64,000 nt of DNA from Cordylochernes scorpioides (lineage: Eukaryota > Arthropoda > Arachnida > Pseudoscorpiones > Chernetidae). Shown piece after piece: positions 1 through 10,369 of this stretch (its first letter is position 1; each line of letters begins with the position of its first letter). Under the pieces are notes generated by a model. The model was given only the letters and a program-made list of their open reading frames with translations, was not told the origin of the DNA and made no database searches. The stretch is taken from the NCBI GenBank assembly GCA_030710605.1, contig CP092886.1, forward strand, positions 165,508,573-165,572,572. Reading direction: 5' to 3'. Made by a program: the position numbers and the translations under genes.

Positions 1-600
1 GGTGTCTTAGTATCATTGTTTTTGATATAACCTACAGAAGAGGAGAGACATACATGCCTTGTGAAAATTGATCAGCATTCTGCACACTAAATAGGGTTAT
101 AGCCTAAAAGCAAACAACCATAAAAGATGATAATTTTTTAAAATAAAGTGATGATGAGGTACAATTTGGATTGTATATTAATAACACAAGGTAATAAGAC
201 CAAATTTAAAAAATAGTGTGATGTTTGGGTAACAGTATTGTTACCATCATCAGACAAAAATACTGAATGACTTTTGTCACACACTATTTTAAAATTTGGA
301 TTTGGTCTTCTTACCTTGTGTTTGAAATTTTTTAGACTTTATTTTATAAATGTATTCACTTTCTTTATTGTATAATGATGAGGCATAATTTGGATATATG
401 ATTATAAAGACAAGGTAATAGACCCAAATCCAGTGCATTCTACCTGATCAATTTTCAAAAGGCATGCATGTCTCACCTCTTCTCTATGTTATATCAAATA
501 ACAATGTTACTAAGGTACTTCATTGTTTACGCTGGTGACCAGTGGCCACTTAAGTCTAAGTCATCCAGGAGGAAACCTCATGCGTGATAGTGGTGCCCAT
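1..600. repeat. Inverted composite repeat ('repeat R' arms around a family A foldback)
   Basis: Bases 1-115 read in reverse complement match bases 428-520, so the two arms face each other across a family A foldback (about 125-420). The plus-oriented arm continues to about 600. A third copy lies at 20335-20600. No coding potential is seen. The unit looks like a non-autonomous repeat of unknown class. Confidence 0.7.
125..420. repeat. Family A foldback repeat, copy 1
   Basis: Diverged copy of the commonest repeat in the window. Arms contain the family marks: a segment like 'aaggtaataagaccaaat', then 'tagtgtgtgac', then a hairpin (GGTAACA / TGTTACC) and its mirror image. The hairpin plus flanks resembles a hammerhead ribozyme core (see the copy at 1265-1625). 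Confidence 0.7.
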
Positions 601-653
601 ATTTTGACACATTGTAACACTGTGTACATAGCCTTGTAGAAATAAATAAAATA

Positions 654-735
654 CAGTAGAACCTCTCTGTAAAGGACACCTAATTTCAGAGCCAAAGTGT
701 CCTTTAGGGAGAGGTGGCCTCTTATTGGAGAGTTG
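654..735 (+). mobile_element. Pogo/Tigger-like MITE, left half only
   Basis: Starts with CAGTAGAACCTCTCTGTAAA directly after a TA dinucleotide, the terminal pattern of pogo-type Tc1/mariner elements. It matches the complete copies at 16451-16624 and 19601-19775 but breaks off near 735 without the right terminal repeat. Confidence 0.6.
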
Positions 736-834
736 CATTTAAGGTGTTTGTCCTCATCAGCATGGTGAAGGCTGTACCATAACTAAAAAACATGGTTCTA
801 GACTCATCAGTTTCATGGTGCAGTTTTGATAAGG

Positions 835-1010
835 TACAATTTGGATTGTAGATTATAAACAAAAGGTAATAAGACCAAATCCAAATAAATAAATAGTGTG
901 TGACATTTCGGTAACAGCGTTGTTACTATCTTCACGTTACTATAGTAACAACGCTGTTACCGAAACGTCACACTATTTATTTATTTGGTCTTATTACCTT
1001 GTGTTTATGG
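835..1010. repeat. Family A foldback repeat, copy 2
   Basis: Near-palindrome centred near 947. The right arm ends in a well kept CTGTTACC GAAACGTCAC segment; the CTGAAGA part of the putative ribozyme core is missing at the centre, so this copy is internally deleted. Confidence 0.75.
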
Positions 1011-1264
1011 TACAGTTTTCTTATCTTTTCAGCTTGTTTCTGAAATCTCTACAACCTTGAATACAAACAAAAATATCATTTATGAAACTATACAAATGAA
1101 GCATATATTTTATTTTTGTTTCCTAACAGTGAAGAATAATCAAATTATGATGGCTTCTTGGTATTCTTTTTACTTCTTGTTTAGGTGATCCTAAACAGAC
1201 TTCTGGACATTATGCATTTTAATTCTTTCTAGAACCTTCAAAGGTCTAATGAAGTCCATTTTGC

Positions 1265-1625
1265 TTTAATCCTAGACACAAGGTAATAAGACTCATGAAC
1301 TCATGGCATTTGTGTAATCTTTACACAAGGGGATAAGAAACAACAATAACAACAGGTAATAAGACCAAATCCAAATAAATAATTAGTCTATGACGTTTCG
1401 GTAACAGCGTTGTTACCATCTTCAGACAAAAGTACTGAATGAGAAATATATCACAGTATGTTTTAAATTGTTAACTATACTTAAAACATGCTGTGATATA
1501 TTTTCTCATTCAGTACTTTTGTCTGAAGATGGTAACAACGCTGTTACCAAAACGTCACAGACTAATTATTTATTTGGATTTGGTCTTATTATCTTTTGTT
1601 TATAATCTATAATCCAAATTGTGCC
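1265..1625. repeat. Family A foldback repeat, copy 3 (full arms)
   Basis: Long inverted repeat with its centre near 1473. Each arm carries, from the outside in: the segment with 'ataagaccaaatccaaataa', 'tgtgacg', the GGTAACA stem, 'cttcagacaaaagtactgaa' and a 25-bp inner part. This copy best shows the family layout. It encodes no protein. Arms read as a hammerhead-like core on both strands. Confidence 0.85.
1391..1430 (-). ncRNA. Hammerhead-like ribozyme core, family A type
   Basis: On the minus strand the order is: UUUUGU (weak stem I strand), CUGAAGA, one extra U, stem II GGUAACA/UGUUACC with loop ACGC, GAA, the palindrome ACGU (stem III reduced to about 2 bp), then C as the cleavage-site nucleotide. 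This is the hammerhead order CUGANGA - stem II - GAA - A...U H. The extra U before stem II and the weak stem I depart from the textbook core. Activity is not known; a dimer would be needed for stem III. Confidence 0.5.
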
Positions 1626-1837
1626 TTATCATTAATCCTAGACAGTTTATCAAATTTCATGAATATAAACTTGGTTCAAACATTTATTTTTTGTAGAAAA
1701 AAAAAAAATCTACTACATTACTGTAATGAAACAAGCGTATGGTACAGTAATGTAAACAGGATGTGTAAGAGCTTTAGATAGATTTGGGGGAACTTCCAAA
1801 CAGGTCTTTTTAAATCAACAATTTATTTCGGGGGGGG

Positions 1838-2135
1838 TCGATGGAAGGATGGTCTAAACTGTTGGTTTTCAACCACTATGACCGGGTTCGATTCCCTCAT
1901 TTAGCACTTTTTCTGATTGAAAAAAATGCTCCAATGGCCCCTGATTCTTGCAAAAGTCCAAACCCACCAGTGAGTGCAAGTAACCAAATGGGGCTCTGTC
2001 ACATTTGTAAGTGCAAAGTCGAACTGCTTTTCACATGTGTAGACATGTGGTGAACTTACAGTAAAAGCAGTTGCCTACTTCTACCCACCATGATTATCAT
2101 GGCCTGTACCATGTGTACTAAGGATAAGCAAAAAA
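1838..2135 (+). mobile_element. tRNA-derived SINE, copy 1
   Basis: About 300 bp. The head has a polymerase III B-box-like GGGTTCGATTCCC at about 1883, preceded by a degenerate A-box-like region ('tggtctaaactg'). The body holds the family marks 'tgcaaaagtccaaaccca', 'cttttcacatgtgtagacat' and 'accatgattatcatggcc'. Copies recur in reverse at 2289-2790 and forward at 22056-22360. The tRNA of origin cannot be named from the degraded head. Confidence 0.65.
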
Positions 2136-2288
2136 AAACAAGCAAGGTCTTGGCTTATCTCAGTGGTGAGCCCTTCCAGTGGTTTAGCCAGTTTAGTCAA
2201 CCATACTAATATTGTATTGGACTCTGTTTTGCCTAAATTCAATACAGTTGGAAGATGAATAGGATTTAAGGGAAAGGGTTTTTTTTTT

Positions 2289-2790
2289 GCTTATCCCGAG
2301 TAGACGTGGTACATACAGGCCATGATAATGATGGTGGGTAGAAGAAGGCGACTGCTTTTTACTGTAAGTGCACCACATGTCTACACATGTGAAAATAAAA
2401 CAACACTTAAAGTTTCACCGCATAAGTTTCTTTTCTGTGAAAAATCAATATTTATTTCAAAGGGAAATATTTACTATTTCTAACTTTTTTGGATGAAGTA
2501 TGAAAGGGTGAAAATATGAAGAGTAATGGCGAACGGAACAATAAAAGTGTCCAGGGGCGGGAATCGAACCCACAACCATGTGAAAAGTAGTTTGACTTTG
2601 TACTTACAAATGTGCCAGAGACCCGTTTGATTACTTGCACTCGCTGACGGGGTTGGACTTTTGCAAGAATTGGGGGCCATTGGATAATTTTTTTTTTTAA
2701 ATCACAAAAAAAGTGCCCAATGCGGATCTCGAGCCTGGGTCATAACAGTCGAAAACCAACAGTTTAGACCATCCTTCAACCGACTCCCTA
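2289..2790 (-). mobile_element. tRNA-derived SINE, copy 2, split by an insertion
   Basis: Reverse-strand copy of the SINE at 1838. The head runs from 2790 down to about 2577 and the tail from 2395 to 2289. Between them sits a 181-bp insertion. Together with copy 1 it makes an inverted pair around 2140-2288. Confidence 0.65.
2396..2576 (-). mobile_element. Second tRNA-like SINE inserted into the first (10-bp target duplication)
   Basis: The insertion is flanked by the direct repeat CATGTGAAAA at 2386-2395 and 2577-2586. Read on the minus strand it begins with GTTGTGGGTTCGATTCCCGC, a perfect B-box and T-arm, so it is a 5'-truncated tRNA-derived retroposon. The long target-site duplication fits target-primed reverse transcription. 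No protein is encoded. Confidence 0.6.
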
Positions 2791-2934
2791 AGGAAAAGGT
2801 TAAAGGAATTAAACAAACTTTGGACATGTGCTTTGATGACAGTAGAAATACATGCTTTGAGTATTGCTATTCCACAAAAAAAAATCACCAAAAAGAGCTG
2901 TGTTAAGCATATATTTTAAAAGTTTTAAAAGAGA

Positions 2935-3262
2935 TAAGGCACAATTTGGATTGTAGATTATAAACACAAGGTAATAAGACCAAATCCAAATAAATAAATA
3001 GTGTGTGAAGTTTCGGTAACAGCATTGTTACCATCTTCAGACAAAAGTATTGAATGAGAAATTTTACCACAGCATGTTTTGAATAGTTACTGTTATCAAT
3101 AGTTACTATCTTGTGTACACACATGATAACAGTAACTATTTAAAGCATGCTGTGGTAAAATTTCTCATTCAGTACTTTTGTCTGAAGATGGTAACAACGC
3201 TGTTACTGAAGCGTCACACACTATTTATTTATTTGGATTTGGTCTTATTACCTTGTGTTTAA
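2935..3262. repeat. Family A foldback repeat, copy 4
   Basis: Full inverted repeat centred near 3100, with both arms carrying the GGTAACA hairpin and the 'ttcagacaaaag' segment. The right-arm core reads CUGAAGA U stem GAAGCG, one base off the consensus GAAACG. Confidence 0.8.
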
Positions 3263-3301
3263 GTTTAAAAAGAGTTCACTGTAGTTTGTCATTGTATATA
3301 T

Positions 3302-6089
3302 CAGTGTCGGGCATTCTAGGTGTGCCGCGAACATTTTTGTAGGTATTTAGAACTTTTGGTTAAATTTAAAAATAATGTTTCAAAAAATATTTTTTTATAA
3401 TTTTTATTCAATTTTAATAATTTTTTTCAAAAATTTTCATATAAAAAATGAAATTTAAAAAAAGCAAATTTAATTTTATATAAAACTTATTTTGGTATTA
3501 TAATTACAACAGTTTGCATAATTTTATATTTCATATAACGTATGTACATAATCTTGACGTACATAACTGGCACGTGCCATTATTAAAAAATAAAAATGCA
3601 AATAGGTACGTACCTATTTAAAATCATAAGTTAAAAAAAAACAATCCGCGAAAACAACTTTATTTAATAAAGTTGAATACATACTGCGGGAAAATACCTA
3701 ATTTTTAAAATAATATGTCCAAACTTAACCGTCATTTACAATCTTTGTCACAGCTGTTTATTAATAGAGACTCAAAGCTACAAAGCTTAAAAAAAAGAAA
3801 TAAAAAAAAAATTATAAATTTATTTAAAAAATTTATTCGGAGTTTTCGTCAAAGTATTGCTGTAGTAATTCTTCGTTTTTTTTGCATGTTGTAAAACACA
3901 CACACATTCACACAATAAGTTTTGTACACCGTAAAATCTGTTGGTTAAAAAAGGAAAAAAATATTTTTGTTACGAAATTCTCACTCACTTTTAACTCAAG
4001 GTAACTTTATTTAAACATTTTATTATTATATTTGTGTTTTTTTTTTTTTTTCTAAATTCTCTCAAAACTAGATGGAGAGATTTCTAATTAGAGAAGGTGC
4101 CAGTGATAAACAAAATCAAAACGAAAATAAAGAAGATAAGAAAATAGTAAAATCAACTGGAAATAAGAGGAAATACGTTGAAGATTATCTCAAATATGGA
4201 TTTATACCATCTGTTAATGATCCATCACTGCCGTTTTGCTTAATTTGCCAAAAAACCCTCAGCAACGAAACAATGGTGCCAAGTAAACTACTTCGACATA
4301 TTGAGACAAATCATCGGGAGCAGATGAACAATCCAATAAGCTACTTTGAAAATATACGATCAAGTTTTCAAAAGCAATAAAAAAAAATTCAAGAAATTTA
4401 TGACCACCTCAGATGAAGCTCAAACAGCTAGTTACATGATAGCTCAACTCATCGCTCGAAAGAAGAAAGCTCACGCGGAAGCAGAGGAAATTATCTTGCC
4501 TGCTTTAAAAATTGTGGCTGGATGTATGTTAACGAATGATGCTATGGAGAAGGTTACGAAAATTCCACTATCATCAAAAACTATTGCGAGAAGAATTGAA
4601 GATATGTCAGAAGATATTGAGTTGCAAATAAAACAATCTTTTAATGATTCATCAACAAAATGGGCTATACAGCTTGATGAAACCACAGATATTAGTAATA
4701 AAGCTCAATTGCTGGCATTTTTGAGGTTCGTCGATACAGGAAAAAATGTGAATAACTACTTTTTTTGTAAAGAATTAAAACAAAGAACGACTGGTGCGGA
4801 CATTTTTGAATTAGTCGATGAAAATGTTATGAAGTATAACTTGAGATGGGAAAATTGTGTTAGCGTCTGTACAGATGGAGCTCCAGCTATGAAAGGTTCA
4901 AGAAAGGGATTGATAGCACATGTCATAAAAAAAATCCAAATATCAAATTTGTTCACTGTATGATTCATAGAGAAATGTTAGTGTCAAAGTCGGTTCCTCC
5001 CATCCTTGTCACAACTCTAGATGAAGTTGTCAAAGTAGTCAATTACATCAAATCAAATGCTCTTCGATCGAGAATTTTTTCAACATTTTGTGAAGCAATG
5101 GATTCCGATTATAAAAATTTATTGTTTCATACTGAAGTCAGATGGTTGTCGAAAGGCAAAGTTTTAAATCGATTTATTTCAATGAAAAATGAAATAATGG
5201 CATTCATTGATAACGAAGAGATTAATTTTCCTTTCATGATGAGTGATGTTTGGTGGTTACGAGTTTCATTTTTGGGTGATATTTTCGACAAATTAAACAG
5301 CCTTAATTTAAATTTGCAAGGTGCTCAGGAGAACATTATCACTATCTCCACCAAGTTGAAAGCGTTTAAGGAAAAACTCAGTTTATGGAATTTAAACATT
5401 GCTAAAGAAAACTTTGCATCTTTTCCGATGGTTCAAGAGAATCCATCAAAATATATTATCAAAAAAGAAGTCGAAGAAACTTTGACATTACTATCCGCTT
5501 CTTTTGATAAATATTTTCCTTACTTGGACGTTGAAAAGATGGAATGGGTAGTTAACCCATTTATGCACTGTGAAATTCAACATCTGGAAGAAGAAATGCA
5601 AGAAAACTTAATTGATTTAAAAAACGATTTAGTTTTCAAAAGACTATTCACTGAAAAGGAGCTATCTGAGTTTTGGTTGTGCTTAAACTCCAAATTTCCT
5701 AAACTTAGTAATGCGGCCATCGAATCATTGTTGCCATTTGGAAGTTCCTACCTGTGTGAGCAAGGTTTTTCAACACTCACAGAAATGAAGTCTAAGAAGC
5801 GCGAAAGACTTCAAATGATAGATGAGGAGATGCGCGTTTGTCTTTCACAAGTAGATCCCCGTATTGATTTGATATGCTCTCAAAAACAATCGCAATGCTC
5901 GCATTGATTATGTTAATTTAATATTGAAAATTAATAAAATGTGATATATATGTTTAAATTTTCACTAGTATTTATTGTTGTATTTTAATTACCTACACGA
6001 GGAAATTTATAGTGAGAACCACAGGTGCGCCGCGAAAAAAAGAAATTAAGCTTAGTGCGCCGCAACTCGAAAAAGGTTGCCCGACACTG
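3302..6089 (+). mobile_element. hAT DNA transposon (2788 bp) with perfect 8-bp target duplication
   Basis: Termini are CAGTGTCGGGCA at 3302 and its exact inverse TGCCCGACACTG ending at 6089. They are flanked by the 8-bp direct repeat GTATATAT at 3294-3301 and 6090-6097. An 8-bp duplication and CAG...CTG ends are hallmarks of hAT elements. Subterminal 'gtgccgcg'-type repeats lie at both ends and may be transposase binding sites (inference). The transposase inside is frameshifted, so the element is no longer autonomous, but the perfect duplication suggests the insertion is not ancient. Confidence 0.93.
4072..5907 (+). pseudogene. hAT transposase (ZBED/SCAND3-like), two frameshifts
   Basis: Cut-and-paste transposase of the hAT superfamily, of the kind domesticated in vertebrates as ZBED5/FAM200/SCAND3. 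The N-terminal piece (4072-4380) holds a BED-type zinc finger (C-x2-C ... H-x4-H, at CLICQK ... HIETNH). The middle piece (to 4963) holds the first catalytic region with 'AIQLDETTDIS'. The last piece (4960-5907) holds 'EVRWLSKGKV' and the C-terminal dimerisation region ('PFGSSYLCEQGFS'). Frame shifts occur at about 4376 and about 4930, each beside an A-run, so simple slippage indels broke it. With both repaired on paper the length (about 610 residues) is that of an intact hAT transposase. Family assignment is secure; activity is not expected. Confidence 0.9.
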
Positions 6090-6265
6090 GTATATATGAA
6101 CAAGTATGTATACAAGCAACAGGTAGGCCATAAACTTGGCTAAGCTGAGATTGTTTCAACAGGCTATACCTATCCACAGCCTTGCCTCAGTGTAGGCAGA
6201 TGCTCTCAAAATGATAGTAAGAACCATTTCTTAATCTTTGAGAACATTCCAATGGAATCTATATA

Positions 6266-6320
6266 CAGTGGAACCTATTTATAACAGCAATTTGGTCATA
6301 ACATCTTAATTCCAAAGTCC
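6266..6320 (+). mobile_element. Fragment of a pogo-like MITE
   Basis: Begins CAGTGGAACCTATTTATAAC after TA, like the left terminal repeat of pogo-type MITEs. No right end is seen before the next family A copy starts. Confidence 0.35.
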
Positions 6321-6424
6321 TAAGTACAAGTAATTAGACCAAATCCAAATAAATGAATAGTGTGTGACATTTCAGTAACAGCTTTGTTACAGAAACATCA
6401 CACTATTTAATAAAATAAAATAAG
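6320..6424. repeat. Family A foldback repeat, copy 5, left part
   Basis: Degraded family A copy into which the copia element below inserted: the 5-bp target repeat ATAAG is the 'aataagacc' part of the family A arm. The other part resumes at 9866. Confidence 0.7.
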
Positions 6425-6468
6425 TGTTGTACATATTTTAATTATTTGTTACCACAGAGTGTGTGTAA
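6425..6468 (+). repeat. Remnant of copia 5' LTR (44 bp)
   Basis: Identical over 44 bp to the start of the 3' LTR at 9655 (both begin TGTTGTACATATTTTAATTA). It ends abruptly where the sequence jumps into pol, marking one deletion breakpoint. Confidence 0.9.
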
Positions 6469-6473
6469 CTTTG

Positions 6474-9400
6474 ATGGAAAATGTGGTAAATTATGAAAGT
6501 GAAATCAACCTAGCTGAAAAGGGCAAAACTACCCAAGCCATAGCCAAAGGAGATATGAGACTTACTACATGCACAAGTGAAGGCCAAGAAAATATTCGCA
6601 TCAAAGATATCTTACATGTACCAAGTTTAAGGAATAATTTCTTGTCAGTATACGAATTAATCAACAAGGGAAATTCAGTTATTTTCAATAAGGATGGAGC
6701 AAAAATTTATAATGAAGGGAATGATTTAGTTGCTGAAGCATATATTAAAGATAGAATGTTTATGATGGAAACAAAACAAAGAAAAGTACCAATAGCAAAA
6801 AATGAAAATGTCATGGTTTTAAATACACATTTATCAAATAAAAATAGCAATATAAGTTTATGGCATAAGAGATTAAACCATATAAATGAAGAATACATGA
6901 AAAAAATGATTCAAGGACATATTGTAAGAGGATTGGATCTAAAATTCGAAAGGTTACCAGAGTGCGAAGCATGCATAATGGGAAAACTAGTGCAGAAGCC
7001 ATATAATATTACAGATAATTATACAGTTAAGCCCCTGCAGTTGATTCATATGGATTTATGTGGACCAATGCCATGTCAATCTTTAGGAGGATCTAAGTAT
7101 TTCCTTGTTATAGTAGATGATTACAGTAGAAGAATCTTTGTATATTTCCTGAGATCAAAAGATGAGACCTTTGAAAGATTTGAAGAATTTAAAGCAAGAG
7201 CCGAAAACGAATTAAGTCTTAGAATAAAATATGTAAGAACCGACAATGGAACTGAATTTTGTAACTCTAGATTTGAAGGACTTTTCAAGAGAAGTGGGAT
7301 CCATCACCAACTTACCACCACATACTCACCACAAAGTAATGGAGTCGCAGAGAGAGTGAATAGGACTCTTATAGATACAGCGAGAACCTTACTAATTGAC
7401 TCAAGATTACCCATGATGTTTTGGGCAGAGGCAATTGCTACAGCTACATACATTAAGAATTGTACACCCCACAGGTCTATCAAGCAAAATACCCCTATGC
7501 AGAGATGGAATGGCAGGAAACCATCGGTCAAACACATTCGAATATTTGGATGTTTGACACATTGGCTTGAGAGCAAACCAAGAAGAAACAAGTTTTCACC
7601 AAAGGGTAGAAAGGGAATATTTATTGGTTATTCCATTAAAAGAAAAGCCTACAGAATATATGATATAATGACAAAGAGAATCCATGAAGTCAGATCAGTA
7701 AAATTTAGTGAAGATAAGAGAGGAATTGATTATGCAAATGATATTCAGGAAGATACTACTTGTGATAATTTGACCTATAAAGGAAATTGTGAAGAAATAG
7801 TTGCTGAAGACTTTCTTATCTTGAAAGAAGACAATCCTGTCACAGAGAGTAAAATGAAGTCTCAGGAGGATACTTCAGTAAAACTAGGTGGTGACTGTGG
7901 AAATGACTCATCACAAACTGAACCGATACAGGAAAGATGTGTAAAAGGAGGAAGAAAGAAAGGAGAAACAAAGAGCATCTTAGAAGAACGGCACAAAGCA
8001 AGACTTGAAGAACAAGAAAGGAAATTGATTGAAGAAGGAGTTCGACGCTCACAAAGAATAAAGGATAGGAATAATGCAAACTTAATTATGGAAATTGATC
8101 ATTATATTCCGGAGAACTTTAAAGAAGCAATGGATAGTGGAGAAAGAAATGAATGGCACAAAGCAATGGAAGATGAGCTCAGTGAGATAGAGAAACATAA
8201 AGTATGGACACTAGTACCAAGGGGAAATGGTATGAAAGTCATCAATAGTAAATGGGTCTACAGTACGAAGAAAACACCAACTGACGGCATATATAAACGA
8301 AAGGCCAGACTGGTTGCTGTTGGATGCAATCAAAGATATGGTGTGGACTATAAGGAATCTTTTTCACCTGTACTCAAAAAGGAAAGCTTGCGAACAATAG
8401 TAGCTCTTGCAACACAACAGAATTTAACCATAAAGACTTATGATGTGAAGACAGCTTATCTCTATGATGAGTTAAAAGAGACAGTATACATGAGACAACC
8501 AGATGGTTTTATACAAAAAGGAGAAGAAAACAAAGTGTGTAAATTGGAAAAAAGCCTGTATGGTCTACCACAATCAGGAAAATGTTGGAACAAAAAGATC
8601 AATGAAATTTTATACCAGTTGGGAATGATTAGAACCAAATGTGATCCATGTGTCTATAAACTCCAGAGAGGAGAAGAGTATGCAATACTGGGTCTATATG
8701 TAGATGATCTCATCATTGCTGGAACTAGTAAGGAAATTAATGACAACCTAGCCTCAGAAATAGAAAAATATGTTACTCTAACAGAAAAGAAAGATAGCGA
8801 ACCATTTATTGGAATTGAAATAAAAAGGGAAGAAGATGGATTTTATCTATCTCAGACTCATTATATTGATACAATTCTTCACAGATTTGGACTGGAAGAA
8901 TGCAACAGTGTGCAGACACCTGGAGATCAAAATCAAAATTTGGATGAATATTTGGACTCTAAGCCAGTAGATAAAACTGTATACCAGGAAATGATTGGAT
9001 CACTAATGTACCTCTCTACGGGTACTCGACCGGACATATCCTTCAACGTCAGCAATTTATCACAGTATAGTAATGATCCAAGAGAAATACACTTAACTGG
9101 AGTTAAAAGGATTTATAGATATCTGAAGGGAACAAGAGATAACATGTTGGCATATAAGTCAAAAGACAACAATATCACAATAAGTACTGATGCGAGCTGG
9201 TGCACAACCCGAGACGCAAAATCCTATTCAGGCAATACAGTCAAACTTGGCAACAACTTAATAAACTGGAGAAGTAGAAAGCAAAATTTAGTAGCCTTGT
9301 CTACATGTGAAGCAGAACTTATTTCAATATGTGAAGGCATTTCAGAAGTATTATGGTTAAAGGGATTACTAGAAGAACTTTGTGAAAATTTAACTTTCCC

Positions 9401-9632
9401 AATTACCTTGAAAAGTGACAGCCAGGCTGCAATAAACTGGATACAATCTGACAAGATTACTTCACGAACAAAGCACATAAACCGAAAGTATTATTTTGTG
9501 AAAGAGGAAATTCAAAATGGAATCAAGCTGGAATACACTAAAAGTGAAGACATGGAGGCGGATATACTAACGAAGAGTCTACCTAAGGACAAACTACGGA
9601 AATGTGCAGATAGCCTTGGACTTACTGATTAG
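6474..9632 (+). CDS. pol: Copia pol polyprotein, N-terminally truncated (integrase, RT, RNase H)
   Basis: Retrotransposon polyprotein lacking gag and the protease active site. Order: gag-pre-integrase zinc module (H-x3-H ... C-x2-C, 'LWHKRLNH' to 'CEACIMG'), integrase core of DD35E type (D in 'HMDLCGP', D in 'RTDNGTEF', E in 'GVAERVNR'), a long charged linker, reverse transcriptase with the catalytic YVDD at about residue 747, and RNase H with 'STDASW'. The domain order integrase before reverse transcriptase defines the copia group. The open frame extends slightly further upstream into the LTR remnant, but the first ATG is at 6474; the natural N-terminus has been deleted. The frame has no stops, so the 5' deletion is probably recent or the copy was amplified in this form. 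Confidence 0.9.
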   Translation: MENVVNYESEINLAEKGKTTQAIAKGDMRLTTCTSEGQENIRIKDILHVPSLRNNFLSVYELINKGNSVIFNKDGAKIYNEGNDLVAEAYIKDRMFMMETKQRKVPIAKNENVMVLNTHLSNKNSNISLWHKRLNHINEEYMKKMIQGHIVRGLDLKFERLPECEACIMGKLVQKPYNITDNYTVKPLQLIHMDLCGPMPCQSLGGSKYFLVIVDDYSRRIFVYFLRSKDETFERFEEFKARAENELSLRIKYVRTDNGTEFCNSRFEGLFKRSGIHHQLTTTYSPQSNGVAERVNRTLIDTARTLLIDSRLPMMFWAEAIATATYIKNCTPHRSIKQNTPMQRWNGRKPSVKHIRIFGCLTHWLESKPRRNKFSPKGRKGIFIGYSIKRKAYRIYDIMTKRIHEVRSVKFSEDKRGIDYANDIQEDTTCDNLTYKGNCEEIVAEDFLILKEDNPVTESKMKSQEDTSVKLGGDCGNDSSQTEPIQERCVKGGRKKGETKSILEERHKARLEEQERKLIEEGVRRSQRIKDRNNANLIMEIDHYIPENFKEAMDSGERNEWHKAMEDELSEIEKHKVWTLVPRGNGMKVINSKWVYSTKKTPTDGIYKRKARLVAVGCNQRYGVDYKESFSPVLKKESLRTIVALATQQNLTIKTYDVKTAYLYDELKETVYMRQPDGFIQKGEENKVCKLEKSLYGLPQSGKCWNKKINEILYQLGMIRTKCDPCVYKLQRGEEYAILGLYVDDLIIAGTSKEINDNLASEIEKYVTLTEKKDSEPFIGIEIKREEDGFYLSQTHYIDTILHRFGLEECNSVQTPGDQNQNLDEYLDSKPVDKTVYQEMIGSLMYLSTGTRPDISFNVSNLSQYSNDPREIHLTGVKRIYRYLKGTRDNMLAYKSKDNNITISTDASWCTTRDAKSYSGNTVKLGNNLINWRSRKQNLVALSTCEAELISICEGISEVLWLKGLLEELCENLTFPITLKSDSQAAINWIQSDKITSRTKHINRKYYFVKEEIQNGIKLEYTKSEDMEADILTKSLPKDKLRKCADSLGLTD

Positions 9633-9654
9633 GGCTTACACACAGGGGAGCGTG

Positions 9655-9865
9655 TGTTGTACATATTTTAATTATTTGTTACCACAGAGTGTGTGTAAGC
9701 TCACGGGTAAATAGGCGCTAAAAAACAAGAGAAAAACGAGTTCCTTTGTTTTCAATATAAGTTTCCTTTTTATATTTTGTTACCTCTCTTGTTAATCAAT
9801 AAATATAATGTTTAATTAATAATTATTGGAATCAGTTTCATTAATAATTCTAAGCAAAGTCAACA
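9655..9865 (+). repeat. Copia 3' LTR (211 bp)
   Basis: Starts TGTTG and ends CAACA. It is preceded by a purine-rich stretch ('cacaggggagcg', polypurine tract) and followed by the target repeat ATAAG. It contains a likely AATAAA-type polyadenylation region ('atcaataaatataatg'). Confidence 0.85.
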
Positions 9866-10125
9866 ATAAGACCTAATCCAAATAATTTATTAATGTGTGA
9901 CGTTTCAGCAACAACATTGTCACAGTCATCAGACAAAAGAATAAATCATTTATTTTTTGTCTGATGATGGTGACAATGCTGTTGCCGAAACGCCACACAT
10001 TAATAAATTATTTGGATTAGGTCTTATTTTCTGGTATTATAATCTATAATCCAAATTGTGCTTTATCAACACACTATTTATTTATTTGGATTTGGTCTTA
10101 TTACCTTGTGTTTATAATCTACTAG
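9866..10125. repeat. Family A foldback repeat, copy 5/6, right part
   Basis: Continuation of the foldback interrupted by the copia element, plus a second partial arm at 10065-10125. The core at about 9958-9995 (plus strand) reads CUGAUGA, U, stem GGUGACA/UGUUGCC, GAA, ACGC: the canonical CUGAUGA version of the hammerhead-like motif. Confidence 0.7.
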
Positions 10126-10369
10126 GCTATATATTATATATAAATTATATATAAATTAAAATATTAAAACTATATATTCAAATTATTCTACTTAGCTCAC
10201 GAACAGCTCCCTCTATCAAGGTTATAAATACGTTTAAAATCGAAATCTTTTTAAAATTTTATTAATAATAGTTCGCTTACTAATTAGAATACTTGATCTA
10301 AATCGAAATATTTATAGACGCTCGCTCGATTTGAAGATTTATATCATAACTAATCTGACTAAAGTTTGG

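Larger units (their letters stand above)
6425..9865 (+). mobile_element. Ty1/copia LTR retrotransposon with 5' internal deletion
   Basis: Bounded by TGTTG at 6425 and CAACA at 9865, flanked by the 5-bp direct repeat ATAAG (6420-6424 and 9866-9870). The 3' LTR is complete, but only the first 44 bp of the 5' LTR remain. They are joined directly to the pre-integrase part of pol, so most of the 5' LTR, the primer-binding site, gag and the protease active site are gone. The pol frame is otherwise open for over 1000 codons. Confidence 0.88.

Noticed and set aside
1841-2053. 70-residue frame
   Set aside because: Lies wholly within the SINE and its counterpart at 22170 is in a different frame.
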